Shown in pieces: positions 44,235 through 54,980 of a stretch of DNA of 57,547 nucleotides. The DNA comes from Phycisphaerae bacterium (lineage in GTDB: Bacteria; Planctomycetota; Phycisphaerae; Phycisphaerales; Phycisphaeraceae). The stretch spans positions 1 through 57,547 of the forward strand of contig JAUHYI010000021.1 of the NCBI GenBank assembly GCA_030426385.1, read 5' to 3'. Both the position numbers and the translations under genes were made by a program. Every line of letters starts with the position of its first letter. Position 1 is the stretch's first letter. The notes under the pieces were generated by a model. That model ran no database searches. It saw nothing but the letters and a program-made list of their open reading frames with translations, and was not told the origin of the DNA.

Positions 44235-45161
44235 ATGGCCAAGTCGAAAAAAAATTCACATCGCGATCACCAGGACATTCGTATCGGCACGTTGGCCCCT
44301 GCAACCAGTGGCGCTGCGTACTTGTCGAAAATTGTGCCACATGGCTTTGAAAGTTTTTCGTTGACCTTCTGGCAGGAGATTCCCACGGGTTTCAATTTGA
44401 AAAAATATGCGGACGAAGTGCGGGCGGTGTTGGATCATGCGGACACGTCGACCCGGCCGGTGATCAGTTCGTTGGGTATGTTTGGCAATCCTTTGGTGAG
44501 TAAAAAAAATGCGAACCACTGGGCGCGTTGCATCGATGCGTGTGCGATGTTTGGTTGCGATATTGTGGCTGGCTTCGCGGGATCGTTGCCGGGCAAGAGC
44601 GTGCCCGAAGCGATGAAAACGTATAAGAAAGTATTCAGTCCATTGGCAAAACGCGCCGCGGATCAGGGCGTGCGTCTGGCATTTGAAAATTGCGACATGG
44701 GTGGGCGTTGGGAAGATGCGGCGGGTTTTAATATTGCGCATTCGCCCAATGCGTGGGACATGATGTTTGATATTTTGCCCGCGGACAACATCGGTTTGGA
44801 GTGGGAGCCATGCCACCAGATGTATTCATTAATCGATCCGATTCCGCAGTTGAAAAAGTATGTGGACAAGGTTTTTCATGTGCATGGCAAGGACGCGACA
44901 GTGCATTGGGATGTGGTAAAAACCAAGGGAATTCGCGGTGGCGAAGCATTTGTCGATCACCGCACGCCTGGCTTTGGTGATACGAATTGGACAGATGTGA
45001 TTTCGATTTTGCGCAAGGCAGGCTATCAGGGTTGCATCGATATTGAAGGTTGGCATGATCCGGTTTATAGCGGTGATCTGGAAATGACCGGGCAGGTGCA
45101 TGGATTGAATTACCTGAAAAATTGTCGCGGCGGAGCGTTTGTGCCGACGCCGAAAATGTAA
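44235..45161 (+). CDS. Sugar phosphate isomerase/epimerase family protein
   Basis: Second TIM-barrel of the xylose-isomerase-like superfamily in the window, 308 residues. Segments: RIGTLAPATSGAAYLSKIVP, GADIVAGF-like CDIVAGFAGSLPGKSVPEAM, VRLAFENCDMGGRWEDAAGF (metal Glu), NIGLEWEPCHQMYS, VFHVHGKDATVHWDVV, and CIDIEGWHDPVYSG near the end, where the metal-binding Glu/His/Asp pattern continues. ATG at 44235 (MAKSKKN) has GAGGGA 10 nt upstream; the longer frame to 44025 is rejected. No signal peptide. Substrate unknown; members often act in oxidised or uncommon sugar catabolism. Confidence 0.85.
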   Translation: MAKSKKNSHRDHQDIRIGTLAPATSGAAYLSKIVPHGFESFSLTFWQEIPTGFNLKKYADEVRAVLDHADTSTRPVISSLGMFGNPLVSKKNANHWARCIDACAMFGCDIVAGFAGSLPGKSVPEAMKTYKKVFSPLAKRAADQGVRLAFENCDMGGRWEDAAGFNIAHSPNAWDMMFDILPADNIGLEWEPCHQMYSLIDPIPQLKKYVDKVFHVHGKDATVHWDVVKTKGIRGGEAFVDHRTPGFGDTNWTDVISILRKAGYQGCIDIEGWHDPVYSGDLEMTGQVHGLNYLKNCRGGAFVPTPKM

Positions 45162-45654
45162 GACGAGATTGCGTTGAAGATATGTTAAGGGTGCGTTGAA
45201 GATATGTTGAAGGTTCGCGTCGAAGATGTGATTGGGATGGCAATCCGTCTAGCGAATCAGTCATGCGATTCAACGAGACATCGCACGCGCAACTTGGAAG
45301 TAGCAATTAAAGAAGCTGAGCGAAGTCGCGAAATGGTAGAGTCGCGACGTTGTGTCAGTCCCGTTGATCAGTCCCGTTGATCAGTCTCGTTGTTCAGTCG
45401 TGGGGTTTCGTGTTTTTCCTGGTACAGACCCCCCGGTATTCACCGGGGGCTAGTATGGATTGGGGCGCGAGGATTTAGGTCATGAGGATTCGAGTCATGA
45501 GCATTCGGTTAATGCGATGGCTGGTGGTGTGATGCAAAGTTGATGCAAAGTTGTTAGGCGTGAGTGGGTCGCGCGCGATCGCATGTTGGATATCGCATGT
45601 CAGGTTATGTTGCGCAGTGGTGTATTTGCCGCGGCGCATTTACAATGTGTCGCT
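45162..45654. other. Repeat-containing gap
   Basis: 493 nt without a gene. It holds two copies of GCGTTGAAGATATGTT (about 45172 and 45191), three copies of a 13-bp unit CCCGTTGATCAGT (about 45359-45398), and a REP-like palindrome at 45428. Confidence 0.6.
45428..45453. repeat. REP-like palindrome, isolated copy
   Basis: ACCCCCCGGTATTCACCGGG then GGCTAG, same family as the RAYT cluster but with a C/G-only stem, 6 kb from the transposase. Confidence 0.75.
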
Positions 45655-46149
45655 ATGGCTTCCGAAGACACAAACGATAAAAAAGACAGTCCATCATCAG
45701 CGGCTGTCGCGGCAAAGAATGCCAACAAAAAGCAGGGGCTCAAGCGATTGGCTGGTGTGCTCGCGGGTGTGCTTGTGCTGTTGGCCTTAGTGCGTTACGC
45801 GATGTTTACCTTGGAATATCGCAGTATTGCCGACAAATATGGTTCGGTGCAGGAAAGTATGACCGAGGCCCATGTGGCGAATATTTTCGAGGGGTTTGAA
45901 TTGGAGCGACTGCGTGAATCGCCGGATTTTCCGATGGGAGTCAGCGAAGCGGACGTGATCAAAATCAAGTTGCGACTGTTGGCAGAGGATCAGATTCGCA
46001 TTTATTACGCGGGTGGACAAGTGGTGGGTAAGCAGGTGCTGGCCTCTAAACCTTATGCCGGGCGTGATTTTCCGACGATTTTGCCCGGGGAAGGCGATAA
46101 AGACGACAAGGCCCCGTCGGGCGCCAAAGTCGGCACGTCCACGCCGTGA
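45655..46149 (+). CDS. Single-pass membrane protein upstream of mqnC
   Basis: About 164 residues from ATG at 45655 (MASEDTNDKKD); a longer frame starts at 45583. A charged N-terminal stretch is followed by one transmembrane helix (LAGVLAGVLVLLALVRYAMF). An outer domain then contains YGSVQESMTEAHVANIFEG, which recalls the 'G-M-T-x-x-E-V' turn of BLIP/SmpA-like folds, though this is only suggestive. The C-terminus is Lys/Asp-rich. The stop overlaps the mqnC ATG (TGATG), so the two are coupled. No function known. Confidence 0.6.
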   Translation: MASEDTNDKKDSPSSAAVAAKNANKKQGLKRLAGVLAGVLVLLALVRYAMFTLEYRSIADKYGSVQESMTEAHVANIFEGFELERLRESPDFPMGVSEADVIKIKLRLLAEDQIRIYYAGGQVVGKQVLASKPYAGRDFPTILPGEGDKDDKAPSGAKVGTSTP

Positions 46150-47735
46150 TGAGTTCGTATAATCACGGCATGGGCCACGACACGAAATCAACCAACCCTA
46201 CGAAATCGACCGACGACACCACTCACGAGAGTGGGGTCGGTAGCGTGTCATCAGACGCGACACCATCGGATACAAGCAAGGCGGAAAACATGTGGGCGTA
46301 TGTGGCGAAAGTGATCTCGGGGGAAGCTCGGCTGACCCCGGAGCAGGCGATGCAGCTCTACCATCGCGCGTCGTTGCACGATTTGGGGCGCTGGGCCAAT
46401 GCCGTGACCCAACGCATACATGGCGATCAGATTCGCACCTACGTCATTGATCGCAACATCAACTACACCAATGTGTGTTCCGCTGATTGCACGTTCTGTG
46501 CATTCAAGCGCGACCTGGGGGCGCAGGATAGCTACACGTTATCGACCGAACAGCTACACGAAAAAATCCAACAACTGTCCGACATCGGCGGGACGCAAAT
46601 TCTGTTGCAGGGCGGGATGCATCCGGAATTGCCGATCACGTTTTACGAAGACATGCTCACGGGGATCAAATCGAAATTTCCGCACATCCATGTGCATGGA
46701 TTCAGTCCTCCGGAGTTTGTGGAATTTGTCGCGGTGTTTGATATCGAAGGTTTTCCAACGACCCAACCTGGCCGTGGTCATGAGATGCCTGCCGAGATGT
46801 GGCAGGAAAAACTGGACGTGATCATGCAGCGGCTGATGGACGCGGGGTTGGATTCATTGCCCGGTGGCGGTGGCGAAATTTTTATCGAATCGGTACGACG
46901 ACGCATCGGTATCCGCAAGGCGACCGCGGACCAATGGTTGGCCGTGATGGCGACCGCGCATCGGTTGGGCATGTCGACCTCAGCGACGATGATGTTCGGG
47001 CATATCGAAGGCGTGGCCGATCGAATCGATCACATGAATCGTGTGCGTGAAGCGCAGGATTTAGCGATCAAAAACAAATGGGCAGGCCGATACCATTCGT
47101 TCATCGCCTGGCCGTTTCAGCGGGAAAACACGCCGTTGGGACGGATTAAAGAGTGGGATGGTCAGGGGCCATTCGCTGGCGATACACTGGCTGACAAAAT
47201 CATGGCCGGCGAAATCGATCCGCATGATAAAGCCGCGTGTCGCCGTGCTGTGCCCGAGGCAGGCCGATCATTACGCATGGCCGGCGCGACCGAATATTTA
47301 CGCATGCAAGCGATCAGTCGTTTGTTCCTGGACAACATCCATTCGATCGGCTCATCATGGGTGACGATGGGCCCGAAGGTGGGGCAGTTGGCGTTGTTCT
47401 ACGGCGCGTCGGACATGGGCAGTGTGATGATGGAAGAAAACGTGGTGAGCGCCGCGGGCACGACGTATTGCCTGGACGAAGCGGTGTTGTGTCACCTGAT
47501 CCGCGATGCGGGTTTCACGCCTGCGCAGCGTGACAATCATTACAAGCTGCTGCATGAGTATGGCAACGATAATCCCGATGCTCCGGATCGTCGCGTGACT
47601 GATTGGTCCACGCACCGCGTGGCGAAATTGCATGTTGAAAGTGAATCGGCATCCGCATGTGATGAATCAGGCGCATCGGACGCCTCGAATGCGGTGGAGC
47701 TGACCATCACCGCCGGTGATATGTCGGGTGGTTGA
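46149..47735 (+). CDS. mqnC: Cyclic dehypoxanthinyl futalosine synthase (MqnC)
   Basis: Radical SAM enzyme of the futalosine menaquinone pathway, cyclising dehypoxanthine futalosine. The 4Fe-4S motif is CSADCTFC near residues 110-117 in NINYTNVCSADCTFCAFKRD. MqnC-type blocks follow: ILLQGGMHPELPITFYEDML, GLDSLPGGGGEIFIESVRRR, STSATMMFGHIEGVADRIDH, SSWVTMGPKVGQLALFYGAS and GSVMMEENVVSAAGTTY. The wording fits MqnC better than MqnE. At 528 residues it is longer than the usual 370: about 55 extra at the N-terminus and a low-complexity acidic C-tail. Other mqn genes are not in the window. Confidence 0.92.
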   Translation: MSSYNHGMGHDTKSTNPTKSTDDTTHESGVGSVSSDATPSDTSKAENMWAYVAKVISGEARLTPEQAMQLYHRASLHDLGRWANAVTQRIHGDQIRTYVIDRNINYTNVCSADCTFCAFKRDLGAQDSYTLSTEQLHEKIQQLSDIGGTQILLQGGMHPELPITFYEDMLTGIKSKFPHIHVHGFSPPEFVEFVAVFDIEGFPTTQPGRGHEMPAEMWQEKLDVIMQRLMDAGLDSLPGGGGEIFIESVRRRIGIRKATADQWLAVMATAHRLGMSTSATMMFGHIEGVADRIDHMNRVREAQDLAIKNKWAGRYHSFIAWPFQRENTPLGRIKEWDGQGPFAGDTLADKIMAGEIDPHDKAACRRAVPEAGRSLRMAGATEYLRMQAISRLFLDNIHSIGSSWVTMGPKVGQLALFYGASDMGSVMMEENVVSAAGTTYCLDEAVLCHLIRDAGFTPAQRDNHYKLLHEYGNDNPDAPDRRVTDWSTHRVAKLHVESESASACDESGASDASNAVELTITAGDMSGG

Positions 47736-47740
47736 CGCTG

Positions 47741-47880
47741 TAATACCAATCCAAAAAAAAATTGCGTGTTAGCCGCCGCCTTTATGGCGGCGCGACGGCC
47801 GATGTTTGACGCACGTTTCGCGCCGCCCAAGGGCGGCGGCTAACTATAAATGATGTGCGTGTTTTATATGGAATTGGTAT
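47741..47880. repeat. Palindromic MITE-like element, GTTAGCCGCC family, copy 3
   Basis: It begins TAATACCAATCC six bases after the mqnC stop and ends GGAATTGGTAT, so the outer inverted repeats are well kept. Inner arms at 47768-47795 and about 47818-47844. Confidence 0.8.
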
Positions 47881-47920
47881 GAAAAGCCTCGAATCATCAA
47901 TCATTGCGAGGACATCGCCT

Positions 47921-47955
47921 TAAAAAACAACCCCGCAAAAGTATGCGAGGTTGTT
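47921..47955 (-). terminator. Intrinsic terminator for the HTH gene
   Basis: On the minus strand AACAACCTCGCA pairs with TGCGGGGTTGTT (one G-T pair) across a 6-7 nt loop, followed by TTTT. It is about 95 nt beyond the HTH gene stop. Confidence 0.8.
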
Positions 47956-48020
47956 ACCCGGAAGGGATAGGTGCAAGGATTGAATCGGCTACATAGCAGG
48001 GGTTTTTGCAGGAATTTTTA

Positions 48021-48047
48021 CAGGGGAAAAGTGGGGGGTGGGGGGGG
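48021..48047 (-). repeat. C-tract element fused to HTH gene stop
   Basis: The minus strand reads TAA then CCCCCCCCACCCCCCACTTT and TCCCCTG, again starting at the stop codon in gene orientation. Confidence 0.7.
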
Positions 48048-48548
48048 TTAGCGTGCTAGTTTTAGTTTTGCTTTTTTGCGTTTGCTCGCTTCGTCGCTCA
48101 TGTGCATGAGCACGTGTTGGGCGATGGTGCATTGCTGAGTGGTGTGGTGGAGTAACTGGATGAGGTTGAGGGTTTGCTCCGCGGAGGTGTTGCCATTGAG
48201 GCAGGCGGTGCGGACTTCCTTGAGAGCGTGCGAGGATGTTCGGACGGCTTCGATGGCCGCGTCGAGGGCGTCGTCGCTATTGATGGCACCATCGCGGTTG
48301 ACGTCGAGGTCGTGGTCAGGCCGGGTGAATGTCCAGCCGCTGCCGGTGGTGAATGCATGGAGCAGGGCTTCTTGGGCCTTGCGGTTGGGCAGATGGCGAA
48401 CGAGCAAGCGGATGGAATCGAAATCAGGTTGGGATTCGCCCGCGATCCAGCGGTACACGGTCGAGGTGGAGACACCTGCGAATTCTGCGATTTCGCGAGC
48501 GCTGGTTTGTTTTTTCTCAATCATGCGATTGAGCGTGCGTTTGAGCAT
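48048..48548 (-). CDS. HTH regulator with EF-hand-like calcium loop
   Basis: 166 residues. Residues 1-60 form a Cro/CI-type helix-turn-helix (TSAREIAEFAGVSTSTVYRW, then IAGESQPDFDSIRLLVRHLP). Residues 82-93, DVNRDGAINSDD, match the 12-residue EF-hand/dockerin loop (Asp1, Asn3, Asp5, Gly6, Ile8, Asp12). The C-terminal 60 residues are helical (ALKEVRTACLNGNTSAEQTL) and end in a basic tail. The architecture recalls phage CII-like regulators, but the calcium loop is unexpected in a cytosolic DNA-binding protein. It is monocistronic with its own terminator. Calcium binding is inference. Confidence 0.7.
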   Translation of the reverse strand: MLKRTLNRMIEKKQTSAREIAEFAGVSTSTVYRWIAGESQPDFDSIRLLVRHLPNRKAQEALLHAFTTGSGWTFTRPDHDLDVNRDGAINSDDALDAAIEAVRTSSHALKEVRTACLNGNTSAEQTLNLIQLLHHTTQQCTIAQHVLMHMSDEASKRKKAKLKLAR

Positions 48549-48973
48549 GGCGAGGCCCCGTCAATGGTGGAAGTGAATCGGAATATGAATCAGAAATTCA
48601 TGCAAGCAGGATAACGTGTATTGCTGTCGCAGGGCCGCGAAAATATCACGCGATGTTCCATTTTTGGGAGAACAATAAAAAACGTGTGGCAGACGAACTG
48701 GCCTGATGAGCCAGACAAGATTAACCAGACGCGATGAAACCGAGCAAAGCCATCAGCCTGGCCATGACTGGCGGGCGGATAATTGATAGATACGAGAAGT
48801 TGCCGCAGTCACTACGCTGGATCACACGCATGAGTTCGCATGATGCGCGTAAAAAACCAACAATCATCATTATAAAAATTGAGCCACGAAAAAAATCCCA
48901 CAAAACCGGGGGAAACCGGGTGGGTATTTTAACATTATTACGTGTAAGTATCAAAATAAGGTAGTGGTTCACA
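48549..48973. other. Gap with no recognisable gene
   Basis: About 425 nt. An antisense frame at 48721-49056 has no homology and crosses the palindrome at 48974. AT-rich towards 48900-48960. Promoter signals for the HTH gene should lie at its left edge but were not resolved. Confidence 0.4.
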
Positions 48974-49047
48974 TTAACGAGCCGCGACCGTGAGGGAGCG
49001 GGTTTCCAACAGGTTTGGCCCGCTCTCTGACGGTCGCGGCTCGTTAA
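48974..49047. repeat. Large imperfect palindrome (29-bp arms)
   Basis: Arms 48974-49002 (TTAACGAGCCGCGACCGTGA then GGGAGCGGG) and 49019-49047 are inverted repeats with 27 of 29 bases matching, separated by 16 nt. It is unrelated in sequence to the other families. Confidence 0.85.
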
Positions 49048-49168
49048 GCATTTCAAAATGTATCACTGCCCAAAATAATGGGTCACGCCCGTGGCGATAT
49101 TCCTGAGGCAAAACCCCTGAGGTAAAACCCGTGACTCATGATCCAATCCATGCCCACCCGCGCCGGTG

Positions 49169-50329
49169 TTACCTGCCGGGCCAGCCGTCGAACACGAATT
49201 TACCATCGCGGGAGATCACTTCGCCATCGACGGTGATGGTGCCGCCCCCCGCACCGGTTCGCAAGTCGCAAACCATGTCCCAGTGCAGGCCCGACTCATT
49301 GTTGTTGCCTGATTCGGGATAGCCCGCGCCGACAGCGGCGTGGAAGGTGCCGCCGATTTTTTCATCGAACAGGGTGTTCTTGGAATAGTCGGTGATGGCA
49401 TAGTTGGTGCCGATGGCAATCTCGCCCAGCGAACGTGCGCCGGGATCCTGGTCGAGCATTTTGATCAGAAAGTCGAGGCCCTTGGATGCCTTGGCATCGA
49501 CGACGCGGCCGCGCTCGAATGTCAATTCAATGTCATGCACTTCACGGCCGTTATGCACCGCGGGAAACGAATAGCGCACGATACCGTTGACGCCACCATC
49601 GGGTGCGTCGAGCGTCGGACCGGTGAAGACTTCGCCGTCGGGGAAATTTTCTTTGCCGCAGCAATTGATCCATGTACCGCCGGAGACGTTGACGCGCAGG
49701 TCGGTGCCGTTGGCCGTCTGGAAATGAATTTCCTTTTTGCCTTGCAGGTAGTCGACGACCTTTTGTTGGCAGGCCTGGATTTTTTTCCATTCCGCGACCG
49801 GGTCGTCCTTATCGAGGTGGCCCGCTTTGAAGACGAAATCTTCGTACTCGCGCAAACTCATCTCCGCATCCTGGGCGCTTGATTGGGTGGGATACAGCGT
49901 GCCACACCAGCGTAACTTTTTGGGATCGCCATCGGGTAGGGCCGCGCGATCCATGAATGTTTTGAAAATCGGTTTGCGGGCCGATGATGCTTTGCCTTGT
50001 TTGGTCGGATCGACGCGTGAGAGAGCTTTGGTGTTGGTCTCTGCCCAGAGGCCGATGCTGACGTCGATGGTTTCGACTTCGTTCACCGCCAGCGGACTGA
50101 CGTAAGCCAATTGTTCATCGCTGGCATGTTCGAAAAATATTTGTTGCAACGTGTCGGGCGACGATTTCAAAAAAGGATGGGCTCCGATTTTGATCGCATG
50201 TTCGTAGATGGCTTCCAACAACGGCATGGCGATCGGTTCGCCGGTAATGCGAACGAGGTCACCTTTTTTGAGGCTGGTGGAATAGTTAACGATGACGTTG
50301 GCCAGTTTGTCGAGTCGTGTATCGCGCAT
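49169..50329 (-). CDS. M29 family aminopeptidase
   Basis: Di-metal aminopeptidase of the AmpS/T family. The N-terminal half matches the family (LDKLANVIVNYSTSLKKGDL, IGAHPFLKSSPD), and the C-terminal catalytic half contains TFERGRVVDAKASKG, LGEIAIGTNYAIT, NTLFDEKIGGTFHAAVGAGY and GLHWDMVCDLR, which carry the Glu, Glu, His, Tyr, His and Asp ligand and catalytic positions. ATG at 50329 (MRDTRLDKL) is preferred to 50350; about 386 residues against a typical 370-410. Cytosolic. Upstream, 324 nt contains G-tracts and the start of the next gene. Confidence 0.92.
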   Translation of the reverse strand: MRDTRLDKLANVIVNYSTSLKKGDLVRITGEPIAMPLLEAIYEHAIKIGAHPFLKSSPDTLQQIFFEHASDEQLAYVSPLAVNEVETIDVSIGLWAETNTKALSRVDPTKQGKASSARKPIFKTFMDRAALPDGDPKKLRWCGTLYPTQSSAQDAEMSLREYEDFVFKAGHLDKDDPVAEWKKIQACQQKVVDYLQGKKEIHFQTANGTDLRVNVSGGTWINCCGKENFPDGEVFTGPTLDAPDGGVNGIVRYSFPAVHNGREVHDIELTFERGRVVDAKASKGLDFLIKMLDQDPGARSLGEIAIGTNYAITDYSKNTLFDEKIGGTFHAAVGAGYPESGNNNESGLHWDMVCDLRTGAGGGTITVDGEVISRDGKFVFDGWPGR

Positions 50330-50597
50330 GAAAAGAATTGTAACGCACAATAGCCATCAAGGTGGCCTGGCGTGCGGGTTAGAAATTTTGTTTTCAATAG
50401 CAATCAATAGCAATCAATCGCTATGTTTCGAGTGTGTCGAGATTATCGGGTTAGAAATAGCTGCCGATAACACTAGTTTTTCATGAATTGGCCAGTTTGA
50501 TCTTGAATTGGGTTGGCCTTGGTTGGTAGTCTCGATGGTCATGTGATTGATCGGGCCAAGGGGAGAAACCACGGGAACCACGCGAAGCATTGGTCGT

Positions 50598-50640
50598 GAT
50601 GGGGGGGTGTGATGGGGGGGGGTGTGGGGGGGGATTGGGA
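50598..50640 (-). repeat. G-tract block upstream of APH-like gene
   Basis: Four G7-G8 runs separated by TGTGAT, TGTG and A within 43 nt, ending 13 nt before the ATG at 50654. By composition it belongs to the C-tract family; the AAATGT core is missing. The rest of the gap back to 50330 has no gene. Confidence 0.5.
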
Positions 50641-50653
50641 AGGTGGCGCGTTG

Positions 50654-51817
50654 ATGGTTGATCAGGGTGACATAAAAAAACGTGCGATGGATACAGGGGC
50701 TGCGCAGGTGGTCTCGATTTCCGCAACAGCAAGAGCAACAGCAAGAGCCGGTATGTCAGCGGTGTCTGCTGTGCGTGCGACGCGCAGTCCGTATCAACCG
50801 TTTGGTGCCAGCTTGGCGCCGGTGTTGCAACAGGCCAGCGGTGGAGCGCTGTCAGCCATCAGTTGGTTTCGCACGGATTGGCAACGCGGTGGGGCGTTAA
50901 CCGGTTACGCGACATGGCATGGCAAGCCGGTGGTGGTGAAGTTGCCGGTGCCGTTGTGCGAATTGCGTTGGCTGTTGCGATTGCAGGATGAACATCACGA
51001 CCACGGTTCGATCGTACCGCGCGTGTACGGCCATGGTTTGCAATTGGGTGACTATGACATTGCGTGGGTGGTGATGGAACGCATCACACATGGGCCGGTG
51101 GGAGCAGCCTGGTCGGATCGAGCGTTTGAATTGTTAGCTGATGCCACGTCACGTTTTTATGCGGCAGCCTCATCGCATGAACTGGTGTCTGGTGCGTCGA
51201 ACGCGTGTGGTGATTCGGAAGTGACACGCGACGGGTCGACGGGTGGACAGGTTGGACAGGCCGGGCGCGATGCGGGGGGGGAAGTGGGGGGGCATGTGGG
51301 TGGGGAAGTGGGGGGGCATGATTGGCATCATGTTTTGAAAACCGCACGTCAGTATGTGCGCGAACAACATTGGCCCCACGCGCATCGTTGGAAAAAAGCG
51401 CTCAAAGAAGCACAGAAAAAAATCGACAGTTGGCTGCACGATTGGCACCTGCGTCCAATCACGTCATGGATTCATGGCGACTTGCATCTGGGTAATGCGC
51501 TGTCACGCAGTGCTGCGCCGAACGGCCCGGTGTTGTTGATCGATTTTGCTCACACAAGGCCGGGGCATTGGGTTCAAGACGCGGTGTATCTGGAGCATGT
51601 GTTCTGGTCACAGCGTGAACGTTTAGCCGGCCACAGCATTTGTCGATTGATGGCCAAACATCGTCAAGCGCATGGCATGGATGTGGATGATGATTGGCCG
51701 AAACTCGCGGCGATCAAGCGAGCGCTGTTGGCCATGGGCGCACCGGCACGGATCACCGGCGATGGCGATTTGAATCATATGGACGCTTCGTTGCTGGTCC
51801 TGGAGCAAGCGGTCTAG
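50654..51817 (+). CDS. APH-family phosphotransferase with G-tract-encoded insertion
   Basis: Small-molecule kinase fold: ATP-Lys region GYATWHGKPVVVKLPVPLCE, hinge AWVVMERITHG, catalytic loop WIHGDLHLGNALSRS and metal Asp in VLLIDFAHTRPGHW. About 387 residues from ATG at 50654 (MVDQGDIKKR; GGAAGG upstream). Residues about 195-224 are a Gly/Val/His-rich low-complexity insert (GGEVGGHVGGEVGGH) encoded by several G7-type runs at 51273-51318, so the dispersed G-tract element seems to sit in frame in the gene. Substrate unknown. Confidence 0.72.
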   Translation: MVDQGDIKKRAMDTGAAQVVSISATARATARAGMSAVSAVRATRSPYQPFGASLAPVLQQASGGALSAISWFRTDWQRGGALTGYATWHGKPVVVKLPVPLCELRWLLRLQDEHHDHGSIVPRVYGHGLQLGDYDIAWVVMERITHGPVGAAWSDRAFELLADATSRFYAAASSHELVSGASNACGDSEVTRDGSTGGQVGQAGRDAGGEVGGHVGGEVGGHDWHHVLKTARQYVREQHWPHAHRWKKALKEAQKKIDSWLHDWHLRPITSWIHGDLHLGNALSRSAAPNGPVLLIDFAHTRPGHWVQDAVYLEHVFWSQRERLAGHSICRLMAKHRQAHGMDVDDDWPKLAAIKRALLAMGAPARITGDGDLNHMDASLLVLEQAV

Positions 51818-51859
51818 CCCTCGCGCGTTGGCTACCAAAGTCCCGTTCAAATATCGCGT

Positions 51860-51935
51860 GTTAGCCGCCGCCTTTGGGCGGCGCGAAGCATGCGTCAACC
51901 ATTCGCCGTCGCGCCGCCCAAGGGCGGCGGCTAAC
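51860..51935. repeat. Palindromic MITE-like element, GTTAGCCGCC family, copy 4
   Basis: Inner arms only: GTTAGCCGCCGCCTTTGGGC then GGCGCGA, and the reverse GTCGCGCCGCCCAAGGGCGG then CGGCTAAC. The outer TAATACC ends are missing. Between the convergent APH-like and kinase genes. Confidence 0.8.
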
Positions 51936-51956
51936 TATTAAACGAGCAAGACGCTA

Positions 51957-54281
<2,325 letters not shown>

Positions 54282-54980
54282 GAGTTCCCTAGCTACTTGG
54301 CAACAATGCGGGATCGCTCAAACATGGAGCGCCCCTATAAAGACCTATTGTCCATCTCCAATGTCATCGGCCATTAACTTGGGCGGATTTGATGCGGCTG
54401 TGCCAGCTTTGGTGATATATTGTGGGATTGGCAAAAAAGTTAGTTATTGGTCGTCAATTAATGCCTTTGCCATAGCTGGTTTGGGCTAGTCCGGACAAAA
54501 ACGTGGCGATATACCAGGCTGTTCGATACCATTCTTAGCCGGTTTAGCGATAGCGTCAGGGTATATTTTTCGGGACTGACGGTGCTTTGGCGTATGTTTG
54601 ACGCATGCTTGGCGCGCACGTTGGTCCAAGCTTGCCCAAGGTCTGGCGTGCCACTGGACGGTGCTTGACGCAGGGGCGGGGATCTAGGATAATGCGTGGC
54701 TCGGCATCGGCCCCCCCTCACGCGTTGACCTGTTCCCATGAGGAGCCTCGTGATTGCGTGTGGATGATGGCCAACGTCGAGACATGACCCCACGCAGGGC
54801 GAGCGTCGCCCTGAATTCTTGATGACCGCAAAGTCGCAGCCGCGACCCAGCCCAACAAGGACCCCCCTCCCCCCCACATTTCCTCTGCGAGATTGGCGTT
54901 GGTTGGTGAATTTTTTCACTAAAACGCGGGTTAAACAGGGAAAAACGTGAACGGAATAGGGCGGGCAAGGAATCTCAGCT
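54282..54980. other. Gap between kinase and rpsD
   Basis: About 700 nt without a supportable gene; frames at 54458-54988 and 54684-54968 are unlike any family. A C-tract copy lies at 54864-54893. Both divergent genes must have promoters here, but no convincing -35/-10 pair was resolved. Confidence 0.4.
54864..54893. repeat. C-tract element upstream of rpsD
   Basis: CCCCCCTCCCCCCCACATTT then CCTCTGCGAG, the same ending (CCTCTGC) as the copy after atpF. It is about 90 nt before the rpsD ATG and not attached to a stop codon. Confidence 0.65.
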
